Source: Mogibacterium sp. (GTDB lineage: Bacteria; Bacillota; Clostridia; Peptostreptococcales; Anaerovoracaceae). Taken from it: a stretch of DNA of 34,713 nucleotides. Position 1 is the first letter of the stretch, and each line of letters begins with the position of its first letter. Where the stretch lies: assembly GCA_017505405.1 (NCBI GenBank), contig JAFVPI010000041.1, positions 1 to 34,713 of the forward strand, read 5' to 3'. Under the pieces are notes generated by a model that saw only the letters and a list, made by a program, of their open reading frames with translations, made no database searches and was not told the origin of the DNA. A program made the position numbers and the translations under genes. This document shows, piece by piece, positions 7,715 through 16,030 of this stretch.

Positions 7715-9178
7715 TTGGATATGAGACCATTATTATCTGTGATCATTCCTGCATATAACTGCAAAGACCTGCTGGATGATTCCGCTGGCTCTGTGCTGAG
7801 CCAGCTCCCGGACAACTGTGAACTGATCATCGTCGATGACGGATCTTCCGACGGGACTGCTGAGAAGCTGAAGGAGCTCGAAGGCAGGCAGGAGAATCTG
7901 TTCATTTGTTATGAGGAGCACCGGGGCGCTTCCGGAGCAAGAAACAAGGGTCTGGACATGGCGAGAGGCGAGTACGTCGCTTTCATGGATTGCGACGACT
8001 GTTACCGCGAAGGTTTTTTGAGCAGAAGCCTTCCTTTGACTGAGAGCGGATCCGATCTGTATATATTCGGGATCGAACGCGTGCCGCTCAGGGGCAATAA
8101 TGAGTACTGGACCGTAAAAGACGGTGTGTACGAGACGGCGGGCGCTTTCGCGGACCGGTATATCAGGATGCGCCAGCTCCTGGTCTATTCGAACTGCAAT
8201 AAATTCTACAAAAGAGAAGTGATAGAGCGGGAACATCTGCGTTTTAAGGAGAACGTTGATTTCGGCGAAGACAGACTGTTCAACTACGCCTTCCTCACGG
8301 CATGCGGCAGACGCGAAAGCAGCGGCCCCTGTGTCACCACGTCTTCGATGATCATGCTCCGTTACATACAGAGGAATGAGAAGTCGATGTCTTCATGTCA
8401 TAAACCGGGATATTTCGACTGCGTCATGCGCCTGCATCAGGATAAAATGGATTGCTTCCTCACTTTATCTGAGGATGTGACGGAAGAAGAAAAACTGGAT
8501 TTTGAGGCCTATGATTTCTCGCGTGAGGTGGAGATGACCATCGAGAGATTCGCTGATCATCCGGAAGAAAAGGATGAGAACCTGCCTCTGATCAACCGTA
8601 TGATCTTCGGTGGACCATACGATATGGACGCGCGTGTCGACGTGCTGGTCATTCTGGGCAGCCGGAACTGCGGCTACAAAGTCGAGCGCGCTTTGCAGAT
8701 CGGCAGAGGCAATCCCGAAATGAAATACATCGTCAGCGGCGGTAATCCCCATAAGGACGGCCTGCACACAGAAGCCGAATACATGGCGGAGTATCTGCGC
8801 GTACATGGGATATCCGATAAGCAGATCTACCTCGAAAACAGAGCTAAATATACGAAGCAGAATCTGCTGTTCTCGTATGGCATCATACACGAACTTGAGG
8901 TCGAAGCAGATGCGGACAGCATTGAATCCGCGCCACTCAGGATCGGCATCATAACCGGCGGGTTCCACATCCGAAGGACAAAGCTTTATGCGGATGAAAT
9001 CGATGCCTTTGCGGGAGAAGAGGTTGTGTATTTCCCGGCATACGGGCCGACGACTCACATAGATACTTGGTTCAATGATCCTGTCGGGCGCGGGGTAGTG
9101 CTGCAGGAACTCAGAAAGTACCTGATAGCAGAAAAAACAAGCAGGAGAGTACAAGATAACTGCAAGATTATCAGATAA
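7715..9178 (+). CDS. Family 2 glycosyltransferase fused to a DUF218 (YdcF/SanA-like) domain
   Basis: I chose TTG 7715 as the start because GGGGAG (7701-7706) lies 8 nt before it; ATG 7721 and an upstream ATG at 7655 are in frame. The N-terminal half is a GT-A transferase: LSVIIPAYN at the start, IIVDDGSSDGT, then GASGARNKGLDMARGEYVAF followed by MDCDD, which supplies the metal-binding acidic motif. The last 170 residues match DUF218: VDVLVILGSRN, YIVSGGNPHKDGLHTEAEYM, and ITGGFHIRRTKLY. DUF218 members such as ElyC and SanA act in envelope biogenesis. The fusion suggests a cell-surface sugar-modifying enzyme. No membrane segment is visible. It follows the MATE gene after about 100 nt and is the last cargo gene before the right repeat. 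Confidence 0.85.
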   Translation: MDMRPLLSVIIPAYNCKDLLDDSAGSVLSQLPDNCELIIVDDGSSDGTAEKLKELEGRQENLFICYEEHRGASGARNKGLDMARGEYVAFMDCDDCYREGFLSRSLPLTESGSDLYIFGIERVPLRGNNEYWTVKDGVYETAGAFADRYIRMRQLLVYSNCNKFYKREVIEREHLRFKENVDFGEDRLFNYAFLTACGRRESSGPCVTTSSMIMLRYIQRNEKSMSSCHKPGYFDCVMRLHQDKMDCFLTLSEDVTEEEKLDFEAYDFSREVEMTIERFADHPEEKDENLPLINRMIFGGPYDMDARVDVLVILGSRNCGYKVERALQIGRGNPEMKYIVSGGNPHKDGLHTEAEYMAEYLRVHGISDKQIYLENRAKYTKQNLLFSYGIIHELEVEADADSIESAPLRIGIITGGFHIRRTKLYADEIDAFAGEEVVYFPAYGPTTHIDTWFNDPVGRGVVLQELRKYLIAEKTSRRVQDNCKIIR

Positions 9179-9248
9179 GTTATCAGAAAATGCTATCTGA
9201 ACAACATGTAAATCCAGCTTCTGAATAGTCAAGTAGCTACGCTCCGCC

Positions 9249-9285
9249 AAAAATGACCGGGCTTTCGACAATCTCGGCCATTTTT
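9249..9285 (+). terminator. Putative terminator after the cargo operon
   Basis: Arms 9249-9259 and 9275-9285 pair at 10 of 11 positions; the right arm ends in TTTTT and the left begins with AAAAA, so it could work on both strands. The 15-nt loop is rather long. Confidence 0.5.
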
Positions 9286-9339
9286 AATATATGCGACCTG
9301 ATGATTTTGTCAGCAAGTGCATAGGGTAGTCACAAGGCG

Positions 9340-9366
9340 GCACCATATATGCTATAGTTATGGTGC
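9340..9366. repeat. Inverted repeat with 8-bp arms
   Basis: GCACCATA (9340-9347) and TATGGTGC (9359-9366) flank an 11-nt A+T-rich centre. No gene starts just after it that I trust; it may be an operator or excisionase-type site left from the element. Confidence 0.35.
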
Positions 9367-9581
9367 GGCAAGTACATAGTAACAGTTCGGCAGTATGTGA
9401 GACTAGCCGATATAAGACTGAAAAAACTGAGGATACGAGTCATTCATTTATACGCCCCCTAATCCACATGAGGATAATTCTTTACGAAAATGCCACAAAG
9501 TGGTTAGATGGGTGGTTAGATGAAAGGCGATGGTGTGCTGAACCTCCTCATTTTTCAAGCCTTTCAGGATGTGTGTATGGC

Positions 9582-9604
9582 TTCGAGCCTCGTACGCTCC
9601 ACCA
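9582..9604 (+). other. Second displaced 3' end of an alanine-type tRNA or tmRNA
   Basis: Identical over 23 nt to 4070-4092 while the flanks have diverged. This is a sign that this stretch is the constrained core of an attachment site. As at the left copy, the 5' half of the tRNA is missing. Confidence 0.65.
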
Positions 9605-9607
9605 TTC

Positions 9608-9642
9608 AAACCCTTGGAATTACAAGGGTTTTCGCGTTTTTT
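9608..9642 (+). terminator. Intrinsic terminator in the right repeat
   Basis: AAACCCTTG (9608-9616) pairs perfectly with CAAGGGTTT (9623-9631) around a 6-nt loop, followed by a T-rich stretch with TTTTTT. Relative to the left copy a G-C pair has become C-G, so pairing is preserved. Confidence 0.65.
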
Positions 9643-9845
9643 GGGGTGGTTGGATTTGATTGGAAGTGATTGGATAAATCCTCGTACGCACGACGCCCCC
9701 AAACCGTTGAAATTGCAGCACTATATTTTAAGGGACTTCTCAAATTACCGATTTAAGGACCTGAAAAAACAAGTAATGGTATTTATCCTCTTAAATGGCT
9801 ATACTGATAAAAAGCATATAAATCGGGATATGTGGAGGATCTATA

Positions 9846-10160
9846 ATGGCATCCAGCAAAGAATACCTGAACTACATATTAGAGCAGCTTTCAGAGCTTA
9901 ATAGGATTACTTACAGAGTAATGATGGGGGAATACATCATCTATTATGATGGTAAGATTGTCGGAGGTATTTACGATGACCGTTTTCTTGTGAAGCCGAC
10001 GAAGTCTGCTGTAGAAATGATGCCTGATGCCAATCTGGAGCTTCCATATGAAGGTGCTAAGGAAATGTTACTCGTGGATGATGTAGAAGACAAAGCATTT
10101 CTGCGTGAACTTATCGAGACAATGTATAATGAATTGCCTGCACCAAAGAAAAAGAAGTAA
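9846..10160 (+). CDS. TfoX N-terminal domain protein
   Basis: 104 residues with the features of stand-alone TfoX-N proteins: YRVMMGEYIIYYDGKIVGGI, then DDRFLVKPT and an ELPYEGAKEMLLVDD segment, ending in a Lys-rich tail (APKKKK). TfoX/Sxy is a competence regulator in gammaproteobacteria, but short TfoX-N proteins are common in Firmicutes and have no settled role. The start follows GGAGG (9834-9838) by 7 nt. It is the first intact gene right of the repeat and looks complete. Confidence 0.85.
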   Translation: MASSKEYLNYILEQLSELNRITYRVMMGEYIIYYDGKIVGGIYDDRFLVKPTKSAVEMMPDANLELPYEGAKEMLLVDDVEDKAFLRELIETMYNELPAPKKKK

Positions 10161-10232
10161 GTAAAAGCGTTCTGCTTGAGTGGGGAAAATATAATGGATA
10201 ATGATAATTGCTTTGAGAAAGGGGGCACATTA

Positions 10233-10631
10233 ATGAAGAAATTAATTATCGGTGTAATGCTTACCATTGCAGTGTTATGTCTTGCAGCTTGTGGGGGCTC
10301 GTCTGTAAAGGTGGGCTCGTTCTCATCTCGCTACTTTAACGGGGATGATTATGATAACGCTGTACAGGAAGTCTTTACTTATTTCAGCGACTGGGAAGGC
10401 TGCACTATGACAGAAATCGGATATGCCGGAGATGACGCTGTCAAGGCAGAAGCGGAAATCCGTGGGCTGGCGCCTGAGCAGGTTATGGTACTGACGTCCA
10501 CCTTTACTACGGACGGGGAAGACCACCAGAACGGCCTCGAACCAAATTACACATATGAGGATTACAAGTGGATCCTGACAAGAAACACTACGGCGGAGCC
10601 ATGGAACCATGAAGATCATGGTTACGGCTAA
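10233..10631 (+). CDS. Small putative lipoprotein
   Basis: 132 residues from ATG 10233, which follows AAAGGGGG; an upstream in-frame ATG at 10194 gives an unlikely leader. MKKLIIGVMLTIAVLCLAAC is a classic lipoprotein signal with lipobox LAAC, so the mature protein should be tethered to the outer face of the membrane. The remainder (about 110 residues, acidic, with a YEDYKWILTR segment near the end) matches no family I recognise. It sits between the TfoX-N gene and the LURP-one-like gene, with 30 nt to the latter, perhaps in one transcript. Confidence 0.75.
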   Translation: MKKLIIGVMLTIAVLCLAACGGSSVKVGSFSSRYFNGDDYDNAVQEVFTYFSDWEGCTMTEIGYAGDDAVKAEAEIRGLAPEQVMVLTSTFTTDGEDHQNGLEPNYTYEDYKWILTRNTTAEPWNHEDHGYG

Positions 10632-10661
10632 ACCGGTTAAGTCAGCTGAAAGGAGAACGAA

Positions 10662-11258
10662 ATGGGATTTCTTGACGATCTGAAAAAAATAGGGGAAGCA
10701 GTCGGAAGCCTTAATGATATGGCTGCAGAGGTAAGCAAGACTACTCTTGAGGATTACGGTGAACCTGAATACTTTCTGTATACAGCTCTTCAGCTGGGAG
10801 AAATGCACAGAAGAATCGATATCAAAGATGAAAAGGATAGTCTTAAGTACTATACACAGTCCAGTATATTTGCACTAAAGGACAAGACTGAGATCATGGA
10901 TGCTGATGGAAATGTAATTGCTCATCTGGAGAAAAAACCAGTCAGTCTCCACGAGAAGCATTTTGTTACCATGACAGACGGGACCAGCTTCACTCTGTCC
11001 AATGAGTTGCTTCATATCATAAAAGATGTTACCAATATCGAGGGCCTGGGATGGCAGCTCCAGGGCAATATTATCGGTCTGACTTTCAATCTTCTGGATG
11101 AGAAAGGTCAGCCTGTAGCAAGAGTCGAAAAGAGCGCGATCTCAGTTCATGACAAATACTCTATGGGTATTTATCAACCCGAAAAGGAGCAGATAGTGGT
11201 GGCTATCGTTATCCAGTTAGAAAAGATGATCGAAGCTCGTAACGAAAACAGAGAATAG
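10662..11258 (+). CDS. LURP-one/YxjI-like (tubby-fold) protein
   Basis: 198 residues. After a short helical start (MGFLDDLKKIGEAVGSLNDM) the protein shows paired beta-type repeats of the LURP-one-related family: YTQSSIFALKDKTEIMDADG, then NVIAHLEKKPVSLHEKHFV, and later FNLLDEKGQPVARVEKSAIS. The family has a tubby-like beta-barrel and no enzymatic activity is established. The N-terminal 35 residues may be an amphipathic membrane-associating segment. A good AAGGAG site lies just before the start. Confidence 0.65.
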   Translation: MGFLDDLKKIGEAVGSLNDMAAEVSKTTLEDYGEPEYFLYTALQLGEMHRRIDIKDEKDSLKYYTQSSIFALKDKTEIMDADGNVIAHLEKKPVSLHEKHFVTMTDGTSFTLSNELLHIIKDVTNIEGLGWQLQGNIIGLTFNLLDEKGQPVARVEKSAISVHDKYSMGIYQPEKEQIVVAIVIQLEKMIEARNENRE

Positions 11259-11373
11259 AGAAAGACTGCCAGTACGAACTTGAGGCATAAATCCGGTTTG
11301 CCGGAAATGCTTGGCTGCTACACGGAAAATGGATGTGAAGTCAGGGATCTTGCCATTTATATGGGGTGAAATA

Positions 11374-11976
11374 ATGCGTATATATGTTGATTTTGACGAT
11401 TGCCTGTGCGAGACAGGAAGGGCCTTCTCAAAGCTTGTGCTGGAAATGTTCAATAAGCATGTTCCTTATGAGCAGATTCATTATTTTGAACTGGACAGGT
11501 CTTTTGATCTGGATGCGGAACAATACGGGCAGTTAATGCTTCGGGCGCACGAGCCGGAGATACTGTTGTCGTTTGATGCGACGCCGGGAGCTGCGGAGAC
11601 CATAAACGAATGGATCTCCTGCGGGCACGAGGTATCGATCATTACCGGCCGCCCGTCAAGCGTTTATGAGCCATCCCGTATATGGCTGGATGAGCATGGA
11701 CTTAAGAACGCCGGACTGTACTGTCTCAATAAATATGGAAGAGATCACTTTATCAAAAACAGTAACAGCACTCTTGAACTTGAAGACTATTACAGGATGA
11801 AGTTTGATTACGCGGTTGAGGATTCTCCAAAGGCGTTCAGATTTTTCGAACATCTGCCGGAACTTAAGGTTCTGGTGTTTGACAGACCATGGAACAGAGA
11901 ATGTGATTTTCCGAATGGAAACTATCAAAGGTGCGCCGACTGGGCGAGCATTCTCAGGATCGTTACAGGTGAGTGA
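11374..11976 (+). CDS. HAD-superfamily 5' nucleotidase-like protein
   Basis: 200 residues from ATG 11374, chosen because GGGGTGA precedes it and the family motif begins at once. Motif I is DFDDCLCETG (nucleophile Asp and the +2 Asp), motif II is the Thr in SIITGRPSS, and motif IV is DYAVEDSPKAF. This is the pattern of the deoxyribonucleotidase-type (NT5C) branch of HAD phosphatases. The substrate is not determinable here; nucleoside monophosphates are the family expectation. It lies 71 nt before the membrane-bound kinase on the same strand. Confidence 0.78.
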   Translation: MRIYVDFDDCLCETGRAFSKLVLEMFNKHVPYEQIHYFELDRSFDLDAEQYGQLMLRAHEPEILLSFDATPGAAETINEWISCGHEVSIITGRPSSVYEPSRIWLDEHGLKNAGLYCLNKYGRDHFIKNSNSTLELEDYYRMKFDYAVEDSPKAFRFFEHLPELKVLVFDRPWNRECDFPNGNYQRCADWASILRIVTGE

Positions 11977-12047
11977 GAAAGAGACCGCAAGGTATGACGA
12001 AAGATGGATCTGAAGAGATATAGTTATCATCGTTAAAAAGGATATTT

Positions 12048-15000
12048 ATGGCTATTTATAAGAGACAAAAGGGAATCATTGCAGGCTGCGCGATACTCAT
12101 AAGCCTCATGATGCTGATCGGGATAGTTTTTCCCGCGAGAGCCTTTGCTGCCGGCAATAACAGCAAAACGGTAAAGGTTGGCTATTATGAGAATGAAGTG
12201 TTTCAGGAAGGAGCCGGACAGGGCTCCGTCAAGACCGGCTATGCCTATGAATACTATCAGAAGCTGTCCGAGTATACCGGCTGGCATTACGAGTATGTAT
12301 ACGGCGATTTCAGCGACTTGTATCAGAAACTGCTGGACGGCGAAATAGACGTACTTGCCGGTCTCGCGTGGAAAAAAGAGCGCGAGGAACTTATAAGTTA
12401 TCCGGATTTGCCTATGGGCAATGAGACCTACAACCTGATAAAGCACACCTCCGATGGGAGCATCACTGTCGATTCTGCAACGCTGGAAGGAAAGCGCATC
12501 GGCGTGCTGAACAGCGCCATGGCGGACTCTCTGAATGCGTTCCTGCAGGAGCACAGCGTTCAGGCCGAAGTCGTGCTTTTCAATGATTATGATCCGCTGT
12601 TCAAGGCTTTCGACGAAAATGAGGTGGATGTGCTGGCGGCGGAAGGGGACGGCGCCTACGGACGGGCTAACGCGGAACTGCTTTACGCTTTTGGTGCATC
12701 CGATTATTTCCTGTGCGTCAGTAAAAATCGGGCGGATCTGCTTACAGATTTAAACATAGCTCAGACTGAGCTCTCTGTTGATGAACCAAATTACGTCAAT
12801 TTTCTTCGCAGCAAGTATTACCCTGTGAGTATATCCAGCCGGGCCTTTTCGGAGTCTGAAAAGAAGTGGCTGGCAGAACATGATTCACTGCATGTAGGTT
12901 ATATGAACAACTATCTCCCGTACAGCGGAACAGACTCTGCGGGCGGGGTAAACGGACTTCTCAAAGACCTCATCCCGAGGATGCTGAAAGAACTCAGACT
13001 CGATGACCTTGAAGTATCGTATACAGGTTACGACAGTTACGACAATATGATCGCAGGGCTGGAAGACGGAAGTGTCGATATTGTCTTTCCGGTAGGCGGC
13101 GGACTGTATTATGCAGAAGAGAGCGGGATATTCCAGTCGAATGCGGTCATTTCGGCTGCAACAGAACTGGTATATAAAGACGAGTACAACGACGATACGG
13201 TGCGGGATTTCGCTGTGAACGAGAACAACAGCATGCAGTACTACTTCGTGAAGACATACTATCCGGATGCGGAGATCACCTTGTATCCTTCGATCGATGA
13301 GTGTCTCCAGGCTGTGAATGACGGAAAAGCGGGGTGCACCACACTGAACGGACTCAGGGCAAACGATATCCTGCGAAACAGCCGCTACAGCGGCTTGTCA
13401 TTGCTTCAGACCGCATACAATGACGACAGGAGCTTCGGCGTACAGATCGGAAACGAGGGACTGCTGAAACTGGTCAACCGCGGCATCAACATTCTTGGCC
13501 CTGATTACGCACAGAACCTTGCCTTCAGATACACGGACCAGCTGCATTCCTATTCGTTCGGGGATATGATCCGGAACCACATGGGTGCTGTCGCAGGCAT
13601 AATGCTTGCAGTCGCCGCACTTATAATCATGTTCCTGATACGCGACTCGAAACGCTCAAAGCTGCTGCTCAAACAGCAGGAGCGCCGCGAGCAGCAGGAC
13701 AAGATGATAACTGCGCTCGCTTCAGACTACCGCTGTGTCTATCATGTAGACCTGGACAATGATGACGCTGTCTGCTACCGTGCTGACCCCGATGCTCCCG
13801 ATCAGACACCTGAAGGCGTCCATTTTCCGTACCTTGAGCGTTTCACCTGGTATGCAGACAATTATGTCGCGGAGAATTACAGGGAAGGTTTCCTGGAATT
13901 CATAGATCCGGACAACATGCGTAAAGCGCTCGAGAATGACCCGATCATAGCTTACCGTTATCTGGTTGACCGCGGCGGAAAGGAATACTACGAGATGATC
14001 CGTGTGGCAGGCGTAAGGCATGCCGAAAACCGTGAAGACCACATCGTTCATGCGGTCGGTCTCGGCCTGACGGTCATCGATACCGAAATGCGGGAGACGA
14101 TGGCAAAGAACCAGGCGCTCGGCGAGGCTCTCGCGGCGGCAGAGGAGGCCAATAAGGCGAAGACAGCGTTCCTGTCAAGTGTGAGCCATGAGATCCGCAC
14201 GCCTATGAACGCCATCATAGGACTGGGCAGCCTGGCAATACGCAACGAGTCGCTCCCTGAAGAGACGCGTGGATATCTTGAGCAGATAGACGGGAGCGCG
14301 AGGCACCTGTTGGGGCTGATCAACGATATTCTCGACATGAGCCGTATTGAATCCGGCCGGCTGGTCATTCGCAAGGAGGAATTCTTCTTCCGCGATATGC
14401 TTGAGCAGATCAACACCATGGTCATGTCGCAATGTGAAGAAAAGGGTCTGCATTATGAGTGCAATGTGATCGGCGGTGTAAGCGATTACTACATCGGAGA
14501 TGACATGAAGCTCAAGCAGGTCCTGATCAATATCCTGTCGAATGCGATCAAGTTTACGGACGCGCCGGGGAAGGTCATGATGACAGTGGAGCGTACGGCC
14601 GTATACGGAGATCATTCGACGCTCAAATTCTGCATCAGTGATACCGGGATAGGTATGGACAAGGAATTCATCCCGAAAATATTTGATACGTTCACACAGG
14701 AAGACAGCAGCAGGAACAGCAAGTATGGCAGCACCGGTCTCGGTATGGCCATTACGAAAAACATCGTTGAGCTGATGAACGGTACGATCACTGTCGAATC
14801 TGAAAAAGGTGCCGGGACAGAGTTTACGGTCACCATTACCCTGAACAACAGCGATCACCAGGGGCTGTCCTCATACTCTCTGAACCCGAAGGATATACGT
14901 GTCCTTGTGGTGGATGACGAGGAGATCGCGGCTGAACACGCAAGGATCGTGCTGGATGAAGCGGGCGTCAAAGCAGATACCAGCAACGATGGCCCGACGG

Positions 15001-15710
15001 CCCTGCATATGCTGGAAGTGCAGCACGCAAAGCACGAGCCATATAACCTTGTTCTGCTTGACTGGAAGATGCCGGGGATGGACGGTGTCGAAGTGGCAAG
15101 GGAGATAAGGAAGAAATATGACAAGGAAACAACTGTCATCATCCTTACCTCCTTCAACTGGGATGAGATCATGGATGAGGCGATACACAGCGGTGTTGAC
15201 AGTTTCCTGGCAAAACCTTTGTTTGCGTCTAATGTGCTTGATGAGCTGGAACGGATCGCCCGGAAGAACAATATGACCCTCTTTAAAGAGAAAAAACGGG
15301 CTGAGCTCAAAGGCAGAAGGATCCTGATGGCTGAGGATGTCTTCGTCAATGCAGAGATCATGAAACAGATCATTCTCCTGCGGGAAGCTGAGATCGATCA
15401 TGCTGAAAACGGCAGAATCGCATTGGAAATGTTTGAGAACAGTCAGGCAGGATATTATGATGCGATCCTGATGGATGTGCGTATGCCGGAAATGGATGGT
15501 CTGGAGACAGCGGCAGCTATTCGTGCCCTGGACAGGCCGGATGCCGGAACGATACCGATCATCGCTTTAACTGCCAATGCCTTTGATGAGGATGTTCAGC
15601 GTTCGCTGCAGGTGGGCATGGACGCTCACTTGTCTAAACCTGTGGATCCTGAGCATCTGTATCAAATACTGGAAGAGCTGATCTGGGAAAGCGATAATAA
15701 TAACGATTAA
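12048..15710 (+). CDS. Membrane hybrid sensor kinase with two periplasmic solute-binding domains
   Basis: 1220 residues. Signal peptide about 1-34 (hydrophobic core, then ARAFAAG). Two type 3 solute-binding domains follow, about 41-265 (VKVGYYENEVFQ) and 275-500 (LHVGYMNNYLPYS), then a membrane helix at about 512-532. Inside the cell come a linker, a PAS-like domain (about 555-690), HisKA with His714 (VSHEIRTPMNAI), a GHKL ATPase with Asn832, and two receivers with Asp1005 and Asp1143. The layout is like BvgS/EvgS-type unorthodox kinases but without an HPt domain. Sol-binding domains of this type often sense amino acids or related small molecules. From the linker on, it is a close paralogue of the kinase at 619-3585. 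A weak AAGGA precedes the start. Confidence 0.93.
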   Translation: MAIYKRQKGIIAGCAILISLMMLIGIVFPARAFAAGNNSKTVKVGYYENEVFQEGAGQGSVKTGYAYEYYQKLSEYTGWHYEYVYGDFSDLYQKLLDGEIDVLAGLAWKKEREELISYPDLPMGNETYNLIKHTSDGSITVDSATLEGKRIGVLNSAMADSLNAFLQEHSVQAEVVLFNDYDPLFKAFDENEVDVLAAEGDGAYGRANAELLYAFGASDYFLCVSKNRADLLTDLNIAQTELSVDEPNYVNFLRSKYYPVSISSRAFSESEKKWLAEHDSLHVGYMNNYLPYSGTDSAGGVNGLLKDLIPRMLKELRLDDLEVSYTGYDSYDNMIAGLEDGSVDIVFPVGGGLYYAEESGIFQSNAVISAATELVYKDEYNDDTVRDFAVNENNSMQYYFVKTYYPDAEITLYPSIDECLQAVNDGKAGCTTLNGLRANDILRNSRYSGLSLLQTAYNDDRSFGVQIGNEGLLKLVNRGINILGPDYAQNLAFRYTDQLHSYSFGDMIRNHMGAVAGIMLAVAALIIMFLIRDSKRSKLLLKQQERREQQDKMITALASDYRCVYHVDLDNDDAVCYRADPDAPDQTPEGVHFPYLERFTWYADNYVAENYREGFLEFIDPDNMRKALENDPIIAYRYLVDRGGKEYYEMIRVAGVRHAENREDHIVHAVGLGLTVIDTEMRETMAKNQALGEALAAAEEANKAKTAFLSSVSHEIRTPMNAIIGLGSLAIRNESLPEETRGYLEQIDGSARHLLGLINDILDMSRIESGRLVIRKEEFFFRDMLEQINTMVMSQCEEKGLHYECNVIGGVSDYYIGDDMKLKQVLINILSNAIKFTDAPGKVMMTVERTAVYGDHSTLKFCISDTGIGMDKEFIPKIFDTFTQEDSSRNSKYGSTGLGMAITKNIVELMNGTITVESEKGAGTEFTVTITLNNSDHQGLSSYSLNPKDIRVLVVDDEEIAAEHARIVLDEAGVKADTSNDGPTALHMLEVQHAKHEPYNLVLLDWKMPGMDGVEVAREIRKKYDKETTVIILTSFNWDEIMDEAIHSGVDSFLAKPLFASNVLDELERIARKNNMTLFKEKKRAELKGRRILMAEDVFVNAEIMKQIILLREAEIDHAENGRIALEMFENSQAGYYDAILMDVRMPEMDGLETAAAIRALDRPDAGTIPIIALTANAFDEDVQRSLQVGMDAHLSKPVDPEHLYQILEELIWESDNNND

Positions 15711-15749
15711 ACAATACATTACAAAGCAGAACATATAGGGATATGGAAG

Positions 15750-15896
15750 ACAACAATAAGACACTGCGACCGCATATTTGTACTGGACGGCGGACGCATA
15801 ATTGAGGAAGGAACCTATGAGGAACTGATCGCAAGGGACGGTTTCTTTGCCGAACTGGTTGAAAGACAGAGACTGGATACTCCGAAGAGTGCATAG
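15750..15896 (+). pseudogene. C-terminal stub of an ABC exporter
   Basis: In frame from about 15750 to the stop at 15894-15896 the sequence reads TTIRHCDRIFVLDGGRIIEE and then GTYEELIARDGFFAELVERQ, the typical end of the ATPase domain of a fused ABC exporter (the D-loop/H-loop region onward). The Walker motifs and membrane domain are missing and no start site is present. It is a truncated gene left by deletion, with the sensor-kinase gene now adjacent. Confidence 0.8.
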
Positions 15897-15970
15897 AAGG
15901 GTATAACCATAATATAAAAAGAAAGGGCAGAGAAAAACCGGTAAAGTTCCATAATGTTTTTATCGTAAAG

Positions 15971-16005
15971 AAAATGGCTCAATGCGCAGAGCATTGAGCC
16001 ATTTT
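15971..16005. terminator. Bidirectional intrinsic terminator
   Basis: AAAATGGCTCAATGC (15971-15985) and its perfect complement (15991-16005) around a 5-nt loop. Both ends are A/T runs, so it should stop the minus-strand reductase transcript and anything reading in from the left. Confidence 0.85.
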
Positions 16006-16030
16006 GATTTGCTATTGACTTTGAACAGTA

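Larger units (their letters stand above)
9498..9711 (+). repeat. Right copy of 214-bp direct repeat (attachment-site-like)
   Basis: Partner of 3987-4200, offset by 5511 bp and the same length. It contains two TGGTTAGAT motifs (9501-9509, 9513-9521) at the same 12-nt spacing, the tRNA-like 3' end (9582-9604), a hairpin (9608-9631), TGGTTGGAT (9647-9655) and GATTGGAT (9668-9675), and the second CCTCGTACGC core (9680-9689). The two cores are 92-93 bp apart in both copies. Divergence between copies shows the duplication or integration is old. Confidence 0.75.
9179..9845. other. Non-coding region containing the right repeat
   Basis: Between the GT2-DUF218 gene and the TfoX-N gene I see no credible coding sequence. 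Contents: a hairpin at 9249-9285, an inverted repeat at 9340-9366, the right 214-bp repeat at 9498-9711, a possible -10 box (TATACT 9800-9805) and the ribosome binding site of the next gene (GGAGG 9834-9838). Open frames across 9360-9702 on both strands are by-products of the tRNA-like sequence. Confidence 0.6.

Noticed and set aside
8465..9271. A 268-codon minus-strand open frame over the GT2-DUF218 gene
   Set aside because: The plus-strand product has clear motifs throughout; the antisense product has none.
9360..9702. Open frames of 84-110 codons on both strands over the right repeat
   Set aside because: They run through the tRNA-like 3' end and terminator, have no ribosome binding sites, and the minus-strand one has the familiar look of antisense tRNA translation.
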